Notes under the pieces: model-generated
Told to the model about the DNA's origin: nothing
Database searches by the model: none
What the model saw: the letters and a program-made list of their open reading frames with translations, nothing else
Source of the DNA: Gemmatimonadota bacterium
GTDB lineage: Bacteria; Gemmatimonadota; Gemmatimonadetes; Longimicrobiales; Gaopeijiaceae
DNA length: 8,276 nucleotides
Reading direction: 5' to 3'
Assembly: GCA_030550695.1 (NCBI GenBank)
Contig: JAUQOX010000121.1
Coordinates: 1-8,276, forward strand
Program-made: the position numbers and the translations under genes
Shown: in pieces, positions 1-6,786 of the stretch
How positions within the stretch are numbered: the stretch's first letter is position 1
Layout: the number at the start of each line of letters is the position of its first letter

Positions 1-132
1 AACGTACCAAGGGCAGGAGGAGGCGCGCGTGGCCGGAGGGAGGAGGGGAGTGGTGGGCGGCCTTCCGCCGGGAAGAGAGACTGGCCGGAGGCTTCGGCGC
101 GGGCTTGGGCCAGGGCGGGGCGGGTAGGGCTT
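1..132 (+). other. Unresolved leader / possible 3' end of upstream act gene
   Basis: This very G-rich stretch has no stop in two of the three forward frames. The third frame (codons starting at 2, 5, 8...) stops at TAG 125-127. If the preceding gene is actD, as in most ACIII operons, its C-terminus could be the Gly/Arg-rich reading that ends there, but nothing in that peptide is recognisable. The frame used by actE is open back to base 1 and contains no ATG, GTG or TTG before 133. The segment therefore holds either the tail of the upstream gene, the missing N-terminus of actE, or both. Confidence 0.4.
41..55 (+). promoter_or_regulatory. Strong Shine-Dalgarno plus tandem GTG codons, candidate actE start
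   Basis: AGGAGG at 41-46 is followed by GTG at 50-52 and 53-55 (spacers 3 and 6 bases). This is the best ribosome binding site in the window, but the GTG codons are one frame off the actE coding frame and their reading stops at 125-127. One extra base in the G-rich run around 112-124 would join this start to the actE signal peptide. It may be the true actE start in a frameshifted sequence, or chance purine richness. Confidence 0.35.
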
Positions 133-819
133 TTGGCCATGGTCCTGACCCTTCCCATGGCCGGGTGTCGAGCTCTGGACGATGCCATGGTCGCCGTCTT
201 CGGCAGGAGCATGCGCGACCAGAACTCCTTCGACGCCTACGAGAACCCGCTGGGCGCCCCGAAGGGTTCGGTCCCCTTTGCAGCCGGCAACTTCCCCCCA
301 GCCCCCGGAGCCGTGAGCGTCGGCCAGCCCGTGGGGCCTCCGGAAACGCCCCCTCCCTTCAGCCAAACGGACCTCATCAACCAAGCGGCGGCGGTGGTGA
401 ACCGACCCAACCCCGTCCCGCCCACGGAAGCCTCTTTGGCCAGAGGGGAGGAACTGTACCTCAGGTTCTGCGCCCCCTGCCATGGGCCTGACGGCTCCGG
501 GGCTTCCGGGTACATCGTGCCGGCGGGGTATCCCCCCTTCCCCTTGGTGACGGACCGTGTTCGCCAGTTTACCGACGGGTACATCTACGGCATGATCCGT
601 GTGGGACGGGGGCTCATGCCTTCTTACGGGCATCGGATCAGCGAGTTCGACCGCTGGAACGTGGTGAACTACGTTCGCCTCCTCCAAGGGGCGTTGCCTT
701 CTCCCCTTCCCGCGGTCCAGGAAGGGCCCGGTGGGGGTGGGGAGGTGGGTGGCGGAGAAGGCGGAGGGGGATCCTCCGAAGAATCATCACCTTCCCCGAC
801 AGGCGATTGGGACAGGTGA
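133..819 (+). CDS. actE: Alternative Complex III subunit ActE, mono-haem cytochrome c lipoprotein
   Basis: Periplasmic-face mono-haem subunit of Alternative Complex III, which oxidises membrane quinol and passes electrons to a c-type carrier or oxidase. The sequence shows a lipobox (PMAGC, Cys12 from the TTG at 133), an ActE-type N-terminal segment (MRDQNSFDAYENP, about 27-39), a haem site CAPCH at 113-117 after the family's ARGEELY stretch, and a likely distal Met ligand in LMPSYG (Met162). The usual DRW..VNYVRLLQ helix follows at 173-185. A Gly/Ser/Glu/Pro-rich tail (about 198-228) is extra to the cytochrome fold. The start is unsure: from TTG 133 or ATG 139 the signal has no basic n-region, while the frame stays open upstream and reads ARAGRVGLLAMVL, a proper signal. 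The true N-terminus is probably further left or frameshifted. It lies 15 bp before the longest actF reading. ActE assignment is secure at family level; the start is not. Confidence 0.85.
   Translation: MAMVLTLPMAGCRALDDAMVAVFGRSMRDQNSFDAYENPLGAPKGSVPFAAGNFPPAPGAVSVGQPVGPPETPPPFSQTDLINQAAAVVNRPNPVPPTEASLARGEELYLRFCAPCHGPDGSGASGYIVPAGYPPFPLVTDRVRQFTDGYIYGMIRVGRGLMPSYGHRISEFDRWNVVNYVRLLQGALPSPLPAVQEGPGGGGEVGGGEGGGGSSEESSPSPTGDWDR
724..749 (+). other. G-quadruplex-capable G runs in the actE 3' end
   Basis: Four runs of three or more G (724-726, 733-737, 739-742, 747-749) are separated by loops of 6, 1 and 4 bases, which satisfies the usual G3+N1-7 pattern. They lie on the coding strand, so the mRNA would carry them too. 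More GG/GGGG runs continue to about 770. The run encodes the Gly-rich C-terminal tail of ActE just before the actE-actF junction. Folding is predicted from pattern only. Confidence 0.5.
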
Positions 820-867
820 GGGCTTCATGCCGGAGTGCCGCCGGGGAAAGCGGCTCTCCACTGTCTT

Positions 868-871
868 GAGG
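868..871 (+). promoter_or_regulatory. Ribosome binding site deciding the actF start
   Basis: GAGG at 868-871 stands 8 bases before ATG 880. This supports ATG 880 over the longer GTG at 835, whose nearest purine run (GAGGG, 818-822) is 12 bases away and overlaps the actE stop codon. Confidence 0.5.
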
Positions 872-879
872 CGAAACGG

Positions 880-2196
880 ATGGCTCAGACTCACTCCCCA
901 GGGGAAATTCCCCTTCGATACCTGCCTCGCTCTCCTCGAGCGTCTCTGGTGAGCGCCTTGCTGGTTCTAGGGGGAGGCGCCGCCTTTGGATTTGCCCTGT
1001 TCCGGGACCCGCAACTGGCCTGGCGGGCCTACGTTGTCAACTGGCTCTACTTCACGAGCGTGGCGGCCGGGGCTCTGGTCCTGTACTCTGTATGGGTCAT
1101 CACCAAGGCCCGATGGTGCTGGCCGGTGCGGCGCATCGCCCTGGCTTTTGCGGCTTTCCTTCCCTTCTCGTTCCTCCTCTTTCTCCCCATGCTGGGGCTC
1201 CGGGAAGACTACTTCCCCTGGATCGAGGCCATGGGCCACGATCCGGTGGTCCAGAGGAAGGCGGCCTACCTCAACATCCCCTTCCTGCTGACCCGTAATC
1301 TTGTGGGGCTGGCGCTCCTCTTCGGTGTGTTCCTCTACATGGCCTACCGTTCCTTGAGGCCTGATCTGGGGTTGGCCAACAGCTCCGGGGGCGCAGGGCA
1401 GGAGAGAGGGAGGCGTTCGTGGGCGGAGCGCCTGACCCAGAATTGGGGCGGCCAGGAGCACGAGGAGGTGTCCAGCCACCGCCGTCTGGCGACTCTGGCA
1501 CCCGTGGCGGTCATCCTCTACGCCGTTGTCATGAGCGTCGTGGCCTTCGATTGGGCGATGTCCCTGGAGCCCCATTGGTTCAGCACCCTCTTTGGCGGGT
1601 GGTTCTTCATGGGGGCCTTCTGGGGTGGGGTGGCGGCCACCGCTTGGACCGCGGTTTACGTCAAGAGGCAGGATCCGGATCTGGGGAAGCTCATCGGTTC
1701 CCAGCAGCTCCACGATCTGGGTAAGCTGACTTTCGCCTTCACCGTCTTCTGGGCCTATTTGTTCTGGTCCCAGTACCTGGTAATCTGGTACGGGAAGCTG
1801 CCCTGGGAGCAACTTTGGGTGGTGAAGCGTTCGGAAGATCCCTGGGCCCTGCTGTCCCTCATGACCATTCTCCTCTGTTTTGTGATTCCTTTTGCGGGGC
1901 TCCTGGGTCGCAAGCCCAAGATGACGCCGTGGAGTTTGCGCCTCTTCACCTCGGTGATCTTGGTGGGCCTGTGGTTGGAGAGGTACCTCATGGTGGTCCC
2001 CTCCGTTCATGACGGCCATCCCCCCATCACCCTTCTGGAACCGGCCGTCGGTTTGCTGTTTCTGGGAGTATTCCTGGCCAGCGTGCGCTGGTTTCTCACC
2101 ACCTTCCCCGTGGTCCAGGTTTGGCAGCCCATGGTGGAAGGAGAGCTGCTGGAGGCGGAAGGGAAGGGGGGTAGCCGAAGGGGCGCCGCCGTCTGA
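880..2196 (+). CDS. actF: Alternative Complex III subunit ActF, NrfD/PsrC-like membrane protein
   Basis: Integral membrane subunit of Alternative Complex III, related to ActC and the NrfD/PsrC quinol-interacting family. From ATG 880 it is 438 residues, a normal ActF size. About ten hydrophobic segments are visible, near residues 22-42, 50-75, 85-106, 133-156, 203-222, 235-262, 283-304, 321-342, 352-370 and 385-408. The ActF signature HDLGK (278-282) precedes a helix with FWAYLFWSQYLVIWYG, and the LWLERYLMVVPS stretch (364-375) is also typical. A polar loop of about 45 residues (160-204) links helices 4 and 5. A GTG at 835 would add 15 residues, but it lacks a well-placed ribosome site and the added sequence does not look like ActF. 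The gene follows actE directly and ends the rightward operon; the next gene is convergent. Confidence 0.92.
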   Translation: MAQTHSPGEIPLRYLPRSPRASLVSALLVLGGGAAFGFALFRDPQLAWRAYVVNWLYFTSVAAGALVLYSVWVITKARWCWPVRRIALAFAAFLPFSFLLFLPMLGLREDYFPWIEAMGHDPVVQRKAAYLNIPFLLTRNLVGLALLFGVFLYMAYRSLRPDLGLANSSGGAGQERGRRSWAERLTQNWGGQEHEEVSSHRRLATLAPVAVILYAVVMSVVAFDWAMSLEPHWFSTLFGGWFFMGAFWGGVAATAWTAVYVKRQDPDLGKLIGSQQLHDLGKLTFAFTVFWAYLFWSQYLVIWYGKLPWEQLWVVKRSEDPWALLSLMTILLCFVIPFAGLLGRKPKMTPWSLRLFTSVILVGLWLERYLMVVPSVHDGHPPITLLEPAVGLLFLGVFLASVRWFLTTFPVVQVWQPMVEGELLEAEGKGGSRRGAAV

Positions 2197-2265
2197 CCCG
2201 GCTCGGTGCGGCCAGGGCGGGGAGGAAGCGGGCGGTTCCTGCTGCCAGCGGTTCCCGCCGCGCCC
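2197..2265. terminator. Convergent intergenic gap with GC-rich hairpins, possible shared terminator
   Basis: Between the actF and hisN stop codons the sequence can fold into AGGAA/TTCCT (2223-2227 with 2236-2240) and GCGG/CCGC (2248-2251 with 2258-2261). Alternatively an outer GGGCG/CGCCC pairing (2215-2219 with 2261-2265) encloses the first hairpin. There is no T-tract on either strand, so it is not a canonical intrinsic terminator. The position between converging genes makes a structured or Rho-assisted stop plausible. Confidence 0.3.
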
Positions 2266-3045
2266 TTACGGGGCTAGCAGTTCCAGCACCTGGGGGTGGA
2301 GCCACCCATTCGTGGACAGGCCCGACCGTCCGTCCAGCCTCTCCTGTCCCCCGAGATCGGTGAACCGACCGCCGGCTTCCGACAGGATGGGTAGGAAGGG
2401 GGCGGCGTCCCAAGGAGACAGCACGGGATCCACCATGACCTCGGCCCGACCGGTGGCCACAAGGGCGTGCCCGTAAGCGTCACCCCAAGTACGGACGAGA
2501 CCCGCTTCCCGGGCCAACCGTTCCCACCCTCCCCTCAGGGGTTCTTCCAGGAGGAGCACCGGGTCGGTGGTCAGCACCGCAGCGTGCCGCAACTGGGAGA
2601 CCTCCGAAACCCGGGCCGGTCTTCCATTCCACCAGCACCCCAACCCCCGGCCGGCGGCCAAGGTTTCTCCCAAGGCGGGGAAATGGGCCACCCCTACGGA
2701 GGGCCAGCCCTCGATCTCCACCCCCAGGAGCACGGCGAACAAAGGGACTCCCCGCAGGAACGACCGGGTGCCGTCTATGGGGTCGAGGATCCACCGGATG
2801 GAGGCGCCGGGGCGGCTCTCTCCGTACTCCTCCCCGAGGATTCCGTGCTGGGGGTACTGCGCCTCGATCCTCTGCCGGAGGAACGCTTCCGCGGCCCGGT
2901 CCGCCGCCGTCACCGGAGTACCGTCCCCCTTGGTCTCGGCTGCCGGCGCCTTACCGAAATGTTCCAGGGTGATACGCCCCGCCTCCTGGGCCAGGCGTAC
3001 CGCGAACTCGAGGATCCGTTGGGTTTGCGATGGGATCGAGGACAT
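2266..3045 (-). CDS. hisN: Inositol-monophosphatase-family phosphatase, probably histidinol-phosphatase HisN
   Basis: A 259-residue Mg-dependent phosphatase of the inositol monophosphatase superfamily. The metal site motifs are all present: GDGTPVTAADR (40-50), GEEYGE (71-76), DPIDGTRSF (88-96, Asp88 and Asp91) and PWDAA (211-215, Asp213). The reading as HisN, which removes phosphate from L-histidinol phosphate in histidine biosynthesis, rests on DGTRSFLRGVPLF and on WGDAYGHALVATGRAEVMVDP (187-207). That stretch resembles HisN more than inositol or fructose-1,6-bisphosphatase relatives. No other his gene is nearby, so the substrate remains inferred; a generic inositol/nucleotide-phosphate phosphatase is the alternative. 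It starts 20 bp after the diguanylate cyclase stop and is probably co-transcribed with it. The ATG at 3045 is preceded by pyrimidine-rich sequence with no Shine-Dalgarno. Confidence 0.85.
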   Translation of the reverse strand: MSSIPSQTQRILEFAVRLAQEAGRITLEHFGKAPAAETKGDGTPVTAADRAAEAFLRQRIEAQYPQHGILGEEYGESRPGASIRWILDPIDGTRSFLRGVPLFAVLLGVEIEGWPSVGVAHFPALGETLAAGRGLGCWWNGRPARVSEVSQLRHAAVLTTDPVLLLEEPLRGGWERLAREAGLVRTWGDAYGHALVATGRAEVMVDPVLSPWDAAPFLPILSEAGGRFTDLGGQERLDGRSGLSTNGWLHPQVLELLAP

Positions 3046-3065
3046 GGAAAGGAAGGCGGGAGGTT

Positions 3066-4571
3066 TCAGCGGGAAAGGGGGTTCTTACCCCGAGACACCT
3101 TGCAGCGATAGAGATCCCGATCGGCTGCGGCGATCACGTCTTCCACCTCGAACATGGTGGTGGCGTCGAATTCCCCTATACCGTAGGAGATTTCTACCCC
3201 GAAGCGGGAGAGGTCCGGGTGTTCCCCGGCTCGGGCCAGGACTCGTTCGGCATGGACCTGCGCTCCCTCCCGCCCGATCTCCGAGAGCACCGAAATGAAC
3301 TCGTCACCGCCGAATCGGGCCACCATGTTCATGGAACGGGTTTCGCTGAGGAGCACCCGTCCGAAGGCCCGGAGGATCTGATCCCCCACCACGTGTCCTA
3401 GGCGATCGTTGTGCTTCTTGAAATCGTCCAGATCGAAGAGGACCACACAGAGCCGGCGTCCCCGACGGGCTGCCGCCACCTCCCGTCGTAGCACGATGTC
3501 CAGTTGCCGCCGGTTCGGCAGGTCCGTGAGGGGGTCCGTGAGGGAGAGGGCTTGGATGTTCTCATGGAGGCGGGCATTGGCCAGGGCTACAGACGCCTGG
3601 CTGGCCAGACGGAGGAGGAGGGCAAGTTCCTCCGAGCCGAAACCACTTTTCTGCGTTTTTGTGGCGGAGAGGGCCCCGGCCACCTCTCCGGAAAGCACAA
3701 GGGGCACCAGAATGGCGCTTCCTTCAGACCGAAGGGAGCGGAGTTCGGAGGGGAGGATGTCGGTGTCCGCCAGGTCCGGAATGAGTAGAGCTTGCCCTTT
3801 CCGCACCACCTGCTCCTCCAAGGGGGGGGTCAGGGGCCAGAGAGACCCCTCCGGAAGCCGGAGCCTCCCCCCCGACGCGGCCACACGGGCCTGCGACTCT
3901 TCCAGCAGCCAGACGGTGCCCGCGTCTGCCTCCAAGAGCTCCAGGACCGCGTCCGCCACCGCTTTCAGGACATCTCTGACATCCAGGGAACGGGTAACGG
4001 CTCTTCCGATTTCTTCGATCCTTTCCGCCTCCCTTCGGCGGGCTTCCAGTTCAGCCACGTACCGGGCGTTCTTCACCGCAACCGCGGCGATGTCGGCGAT
4101 CCCTTGGAGAAGTTCCAGGTCTGCCTCGCTGTAGGCCGCCGGGCGGTAGCTCTGGCAACTCAAGGCCCCTATGACCTCCCCCTCGTATTGCAGAGGAGCG
4201 GCGATGGCGGACCGCGTCACCGGCGATCCTTCCTTTCCCAGCAGGAGGAAGGACAGCTCCTCCAGCCGGTCATTCACCAGGACGGGGCGACCTGTGCGGA
4301 TGACCTCGCTTTGCGATCCCTTGAAGGTGATGCTCGGCGCCTCTTCCCTGCCCCGGTCGGCGAAAAAGACGATCCTCCCCAAATCCTGCCCCTTGTCGTA
4401 CAAGGCCACATAGAAGCCGCTGGCCTCCAACACCTTCGAGGTTTCTTCATAGATGGCCTTGTAGAGGTCGCCGGGGCGGAGGGTGCGGGTAAGGGTGTGA
4501 CCGATCCCCAGGAGCACCCGGTAACGATCGGCCAAGGACGAGCCCTGGTCGTGGGGGTCCGGGTCTCTCAT
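3066..4571 (-). CDS. GAF-GAF-GGDEF diguanylate cyclase, cytoplasmic
   Basis: A soluble signalling enzyme of 501 residues that should make cyclic di-GMP from two GTP. The order is GAF domain 1 (about 36-172), a charged helical linker (173-197, AELEARRREAERIEEIG), GAF domain 2 (about 197-337) and a GGDEF domain (about 341-497). LTDPLTDLPNRR opens the GGDEF domain at 344-355; FDLDDFKKHND follows at 379-389 (Asp380 the expected metal ligand) and an intact GGDEF at 421-425, so it looks catalytically competent. The inhibitory I-site position reads RSMN (412-415) where RxxD is usual, so product inhibition may be weak. No transmembrane segment or EAL/HD-GYP partner is present. ATG 4571 was chosen because the longer reading to 4793 overlaps the trmJ 3' end and adds no recognisable domain. 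No Shine-Dalgarno is visible. The GAF ligand is unknown. Confidence 0.93.
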   Translation of the reverse strand: MRDPDPHDQGSSLADRYRVLLGIGHTLTRTLRPGDLYKAIYEETSKVLEASGFYVALYDKGQDLGRIVFFADRGREEAPSITFKGSQSEVIRTGRPVLVNDRLEELSFLLLGKEGSPVTRSAIAAPLQYEGEVIGALSCQSYRPAAYSEADLELLQGIADIAAVAVKNARYVAELEARRREAERIEEIGRAVTRSLDVRDVLKAVADAVLELLEADAGTVWLLEESQARVAASGGRLRLPEGSLWPLTPPLEEQVVRKGQALLIPDLADTDILPSELRSLRSEGSAILVPLVLSGEVAGALSATKTQKSGFGSEELALLLRLASQASVALANARLHENIQALSLTDPLTDLPNRRQLDIVLRREVAAARRGRRLCVVLFDLDDFKKHNDRLGHVVGDQILRAFGRVLLSETRSMNMVARFGGDEFISVLSEIGREGAQVHAERVLARAGEHPDLSRFGVEISYGIGEFDATTMFEVEDVIAAADRDLYRCKVSRGKNPLSR

Positions 4572-4665
4572 GGCCCGGCTGCGGGAAAGGATCGGAAGCC
4601 CATGCCGCCCTTGGCTGAGGGGAAGCGCATACCCTCTCCAAGATAGGACACCTCCGAAAGAGGAT

Positions 4666-5502
4666 TCAACCTTCGGATTCCGGGGGAACCCCGTCCGAAG
4701 GACCCCCTCCGTCGGGGATCTGGGGGGGCACGCCGGGTGGCGCGCCTGTCCTGCCCATGCGGGCGAGGCGGTCCAGGTAATGGCCGATCTCAAAACCGAT
4801 GGCCCTGAGCAGGCCGGCTTCCTGAAGATCCGGCTCGGACCGGGAGATCATGGTCCTGAGGGTCCGCATCACCGATTCGGGGGGCCGAACCTTGAAAAAG
4901 TCAATGCGGTGAAGCCCCGCCTCCAGCGCACGATAGGTGTTCTCCAGCTCCCCGGCGGTGGCGGGTCGGGTATGCCGACGGCCTTCCGGAAGGGGAATCC
5001 GGTCCCCCCCCGCCGCCAGGAAGACCTCGTAGAAGAGGAGGAGGGCCGCCTGGGCCAGATTGATGCTGGGAAAATCCGGATTTGTGGGAATGATGACCAC
5101 GGCATGACAGAGGTCCAAATCCCGGTTCTCGAGCCCTCGGTCCTCCCTACCGAACAACAGGGCGACCTGTCCCTCCCATGCGTGTTCCACCACCTTGGGA
5201 GCCACCTGGCGGGGACGAAAGTAATTCCGGTGGGCCGTGCGAGCCCGGGCGGTGGTTCCCACCACGAAGGTACAGTCGGCCACCGCCTCTTGGAGGGAAT
5301 CCAGGATCATGGCGCCCTGGACGATCTCCTCGGTACGGTGGGCGATCCCTTCGATGCGCCAAGGATCGAACTCGGCAGGACGAACCAGTCGCAGGCGGGA
5401 AAGGCCCATGTTCTTCATGGCCCGGATCACCCCCGCCACATTGACCAGATCCTGCGGTTCCTTGAGAACCACCACGATCTGTCCAAGGGGATCTTTGCTC
5501 AT
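4666..5502 (-). CDS. trmJ: TrmJ-family tRNA 2'-O-ribose methyltransferase (SPOUT)
   Basis: A SPOUT/TrmH-superfamily SAM-dependent RNA methyltransferase of 278 residues. All three family motifs are present. Motif 1 is VLKEPQDLVNVAGVIRAMKNMG (12-33), with Asn21 and Arg27 at the conserved positions; motif 2 is LLFGREDRGL (115-124); motif 3 is IPTNPDFPSINLAQA (138-152), which forms the knot and SAM pocket. The layout matches TrmJ, which methylates position 32 of the tRNA anticodon loop, better than TrmH or RlmB, but the target is inferred. After the catalytic domain comes a helical region (about 185-245) and a Pro/Gly-rich tail (about 250-278) that looks disordered. The ATG overlaps the MFS stop codon as ATGA (5499-5502), which indicates translational coupling. 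No Shine-Dalgarno precedes it. Confidence 0.85.
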   Translation of the reverse strand: MSKDPLGQIVVVLKEPQDLVNVAGVIRAMKNMGLSRLRLVRPAEFDPWRIEGIAHRTEEIVQGAMILDSLQEAVADCTFVVGTTARARTAHRNYFRPRQVAPKVVEHAWEGQVALLFGREDRGLENRDLDLCHAVVIIPTNPDFPSINLAQAALLLFYEVFLAAGGDRIPLPEGRRHTRPATAGELENTYRALEAGLHRIDFFKVRPPESVMRTLRTMISRSEPDLQEAGLLRAIGFEIGHYLDRLARMGRTGAPPGVPPQIPDGGGPSDGVPPESEG

Positions 5503-6695
5503 GCGCTTTGTGAAAGCTGATGGTGGGTCAAGCTCAAGGCCACCAGGGCCGCCATTCCGGCCAAGAGGGCACTCGTCCAGTACGGCCAGGCCATTCCCCC
5601 GACATCGTAGACCACGCCTGCCAAGAAGGGACCGGCAATACGGGCGAGAGAACCTACGCTTTGCCCCACGCCCAGCACGCTTCCCTGGATGGCCGGAGCT
5701 GCAGCGCGACTGAGGAGGCTGGTCATGGCCGGCAGGGTACCCCCGAAACCCAAAGCCAGGAGGGCCAGGGCGACGAGGAGGGCCGAAAGACTAGGCGAAT
5801 ACCCTAAAAGCAAAAGACCGCCACAGAAGGGAAGGGATGCCCAGCGGATGAGGCGGACCTCCCCCAGCCTGGGAACCAGGCGGCGGACAAGGAGCCCCTG
5901 GACGGCGGCCGAAACGGTGCCCAGCAAAGCGAAAAGGTGACCGACGTCCCGTTCCGTCAAGCCGAATCGACGGGCGCCGAAGAGGGGGAAAGTGGGTTGC
6001 ATGGCGGCAAAAGCCATGTTGAAAAGAAAGAACAGGACGAGGAGACGGAGGGTCGCGGGATGGGCCAGGGCTCCTCGGAGGGCCTGCCACCGTCCCCTTT
6101 TGTGCGTTTGGGCCAGGAGATGGCGCTCTTCGGGGGGTAGCGATTCGGGGAGAAAGAAGAAAGCCAAGACCCCGTTCACGCCGCAGAGGACCGCCGCCCC
6201 CAGGCCGGGTGCGTGGGGGGAGAGGACCGCCAACGTCCCGCCCAGGGCCGGGCCGACAATGAAGCCGATGCCGAAGGCCGCACCGATGAGGCCGAGGTTA
6301 CCTGCACGCCGTTCGGGTGGAGTGACGTCGGCGATGTAGGCCTGGGCCACCGGGACCGTGGCACCCCCTATCCCGGCCATCACCCGGGATAGGAACAAGA
6401 CCCATAAGCTGTCGGCCCAGGCGAAGACCAGGTAGGAGACGGTGGATCCCGCCAAGCCGATGAGCAAGATGGGCCGCCTCCCTCGTCGGTCGGAGAGTCG
6501 TCCCCAGACCGGGGCGGTTACCAACTGGGCCAAAGAATAGACGGTCACCAGGAGTCCTACCTGGGTCCCCGACGCCCCGAAGCGGGTGGCGTAGAACGGC
6601 AGGAGGGGGAGCACAATCCCAAAGCCCACCAGGTCCAGGAGGACGGTCAAGAAAAGGAGGGACAGTCTTGTCCGGGAGGGGGGACTTCCAGACAT
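5499..6695 (-). CDS. MFS transporter, drug:H+ antiporter (TetA-like, DHA1) type
   Basis: A 12-helix major facilitator superfamily permease of about 398 residues from ATG 6695. Motif D1 is seen as DLVGFGIVLPLLPFY (21-35), motif A as GRLSDRRGRRP (65-75, between helices 2 and 3), and the antiporter motif C as GIGFIVGPALGG (142-153) in helix 5. Motif C is typical of proton-driven exporters, so efflux of a small hydrophobic compound or drug is the best guess; no substrate can be named. A polar central loop (about 186-210) separates the two six-helix halves. A TTG at 6710 in the same frame would add five residues and is less likely; neither start has a Shine-Dalgarno. The stop overlaps the trmJ start by four bases. 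Confidence 0.92.
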   Translation of the reverse strand: MSGSPPSRTRLSLLFLTVLLDLVGFGIVLPLLPFYATRFGASGTQVGLLVTVYSLAQLVTAPVWGRLSDRRGRRPILLIGLAGSTVSYLVFAWADSLWVLFLSRVMAGIGGATVPVAQAYIADVTPPERRAGNLGLIGAAFGIGFIVGPALGGTLAVLSPHAPGLGAAVLCGVNGVLAFFFLPESLPPEERHLLAQTHKRGRWQALRGALAHPATLRLLVLFFLFNMAFAAMQPTFPLFGARRFGLTERDVGHLFALLGTVSAAVQGLLVRRLVPRLGEVRLIRWASLPFCGGLLLLGYSPSLSALLVALALLALGFGGTLPAMTSLLSRAAAPAIQGSVLGVGQSVGSLARIAGPFLAGVVYDVGGMAWPYWTSALLAGMAALVALSLTHHQLSQSA

Positions 6696-6786
6696 CTGCG
6701 GCCACGGCAAGGGGCTGGGCTGCTAGGCCTCAGCGCTGCCCTGCCCCCTTTCCCGAGGGGCGATGACGGGGGGCCTCCACCGAGCC
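6696..6786 (-). other. tatA-MFS intergenic gap with weak inverted repeats
   Basis: This 91-bp gap holds GCCCC/GGGGC (6743-6747 with 6757-6761, 9-base loop) and an imperfect GGGC..GC stem spanning 6717-6741. Neither has a T-tract on the - strand, and no AT-rich -10 element is visible before the MFS start. Its function is not resolved. Confidence 0.3.

Noticed and set aside
50..127. Arg pairs (GRRLRRG) in the shifted actE leader as a twin-arginine signal, given nearby tatA
   Set aside because: The consensus S/T-R-R-x-F-L-K is not met, and c-type cytochromes are exported unfolded by Sec before haem attachment.
105..491. 128-residue + strand frame overlapping the actE N-terminal half
   Set aside because: The actE frame carries the haem motif and family sequence across the same bases; this frame is compositionally odd and featureless.
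967..2019. 350-residue reading frame on the - strand opposite actF
   Set aside because: It is the antisense shadow of a clearly conserved membrane protein gene; the peptide is rich in His, Gln, Pro and Gly with no domain-like pattern.
4572..4793. 74-residue N-terminal extension of the diguanylate cyclase
   Set aside because: It would overlap the trmJ 3' end by about 128 bases, has no recognisable domain, and the protein from ATG 4571 already begins just before GAF domain 1.
4570..5520. 316-residue + strand reading frame opposite trmJ
   Set aside because: It is antisense to trmJ, whose three SPOUT motifs are unmistakable; the long open frame is expected in GC-rich DNA.
6711..6786. Hairpins in the tatA-MFS gap as an intrinsic terminator
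   Set aside because: Stems are short or mismatched and no T-tract follows on the - strand, so an intrinsic terminator cannot be supported.
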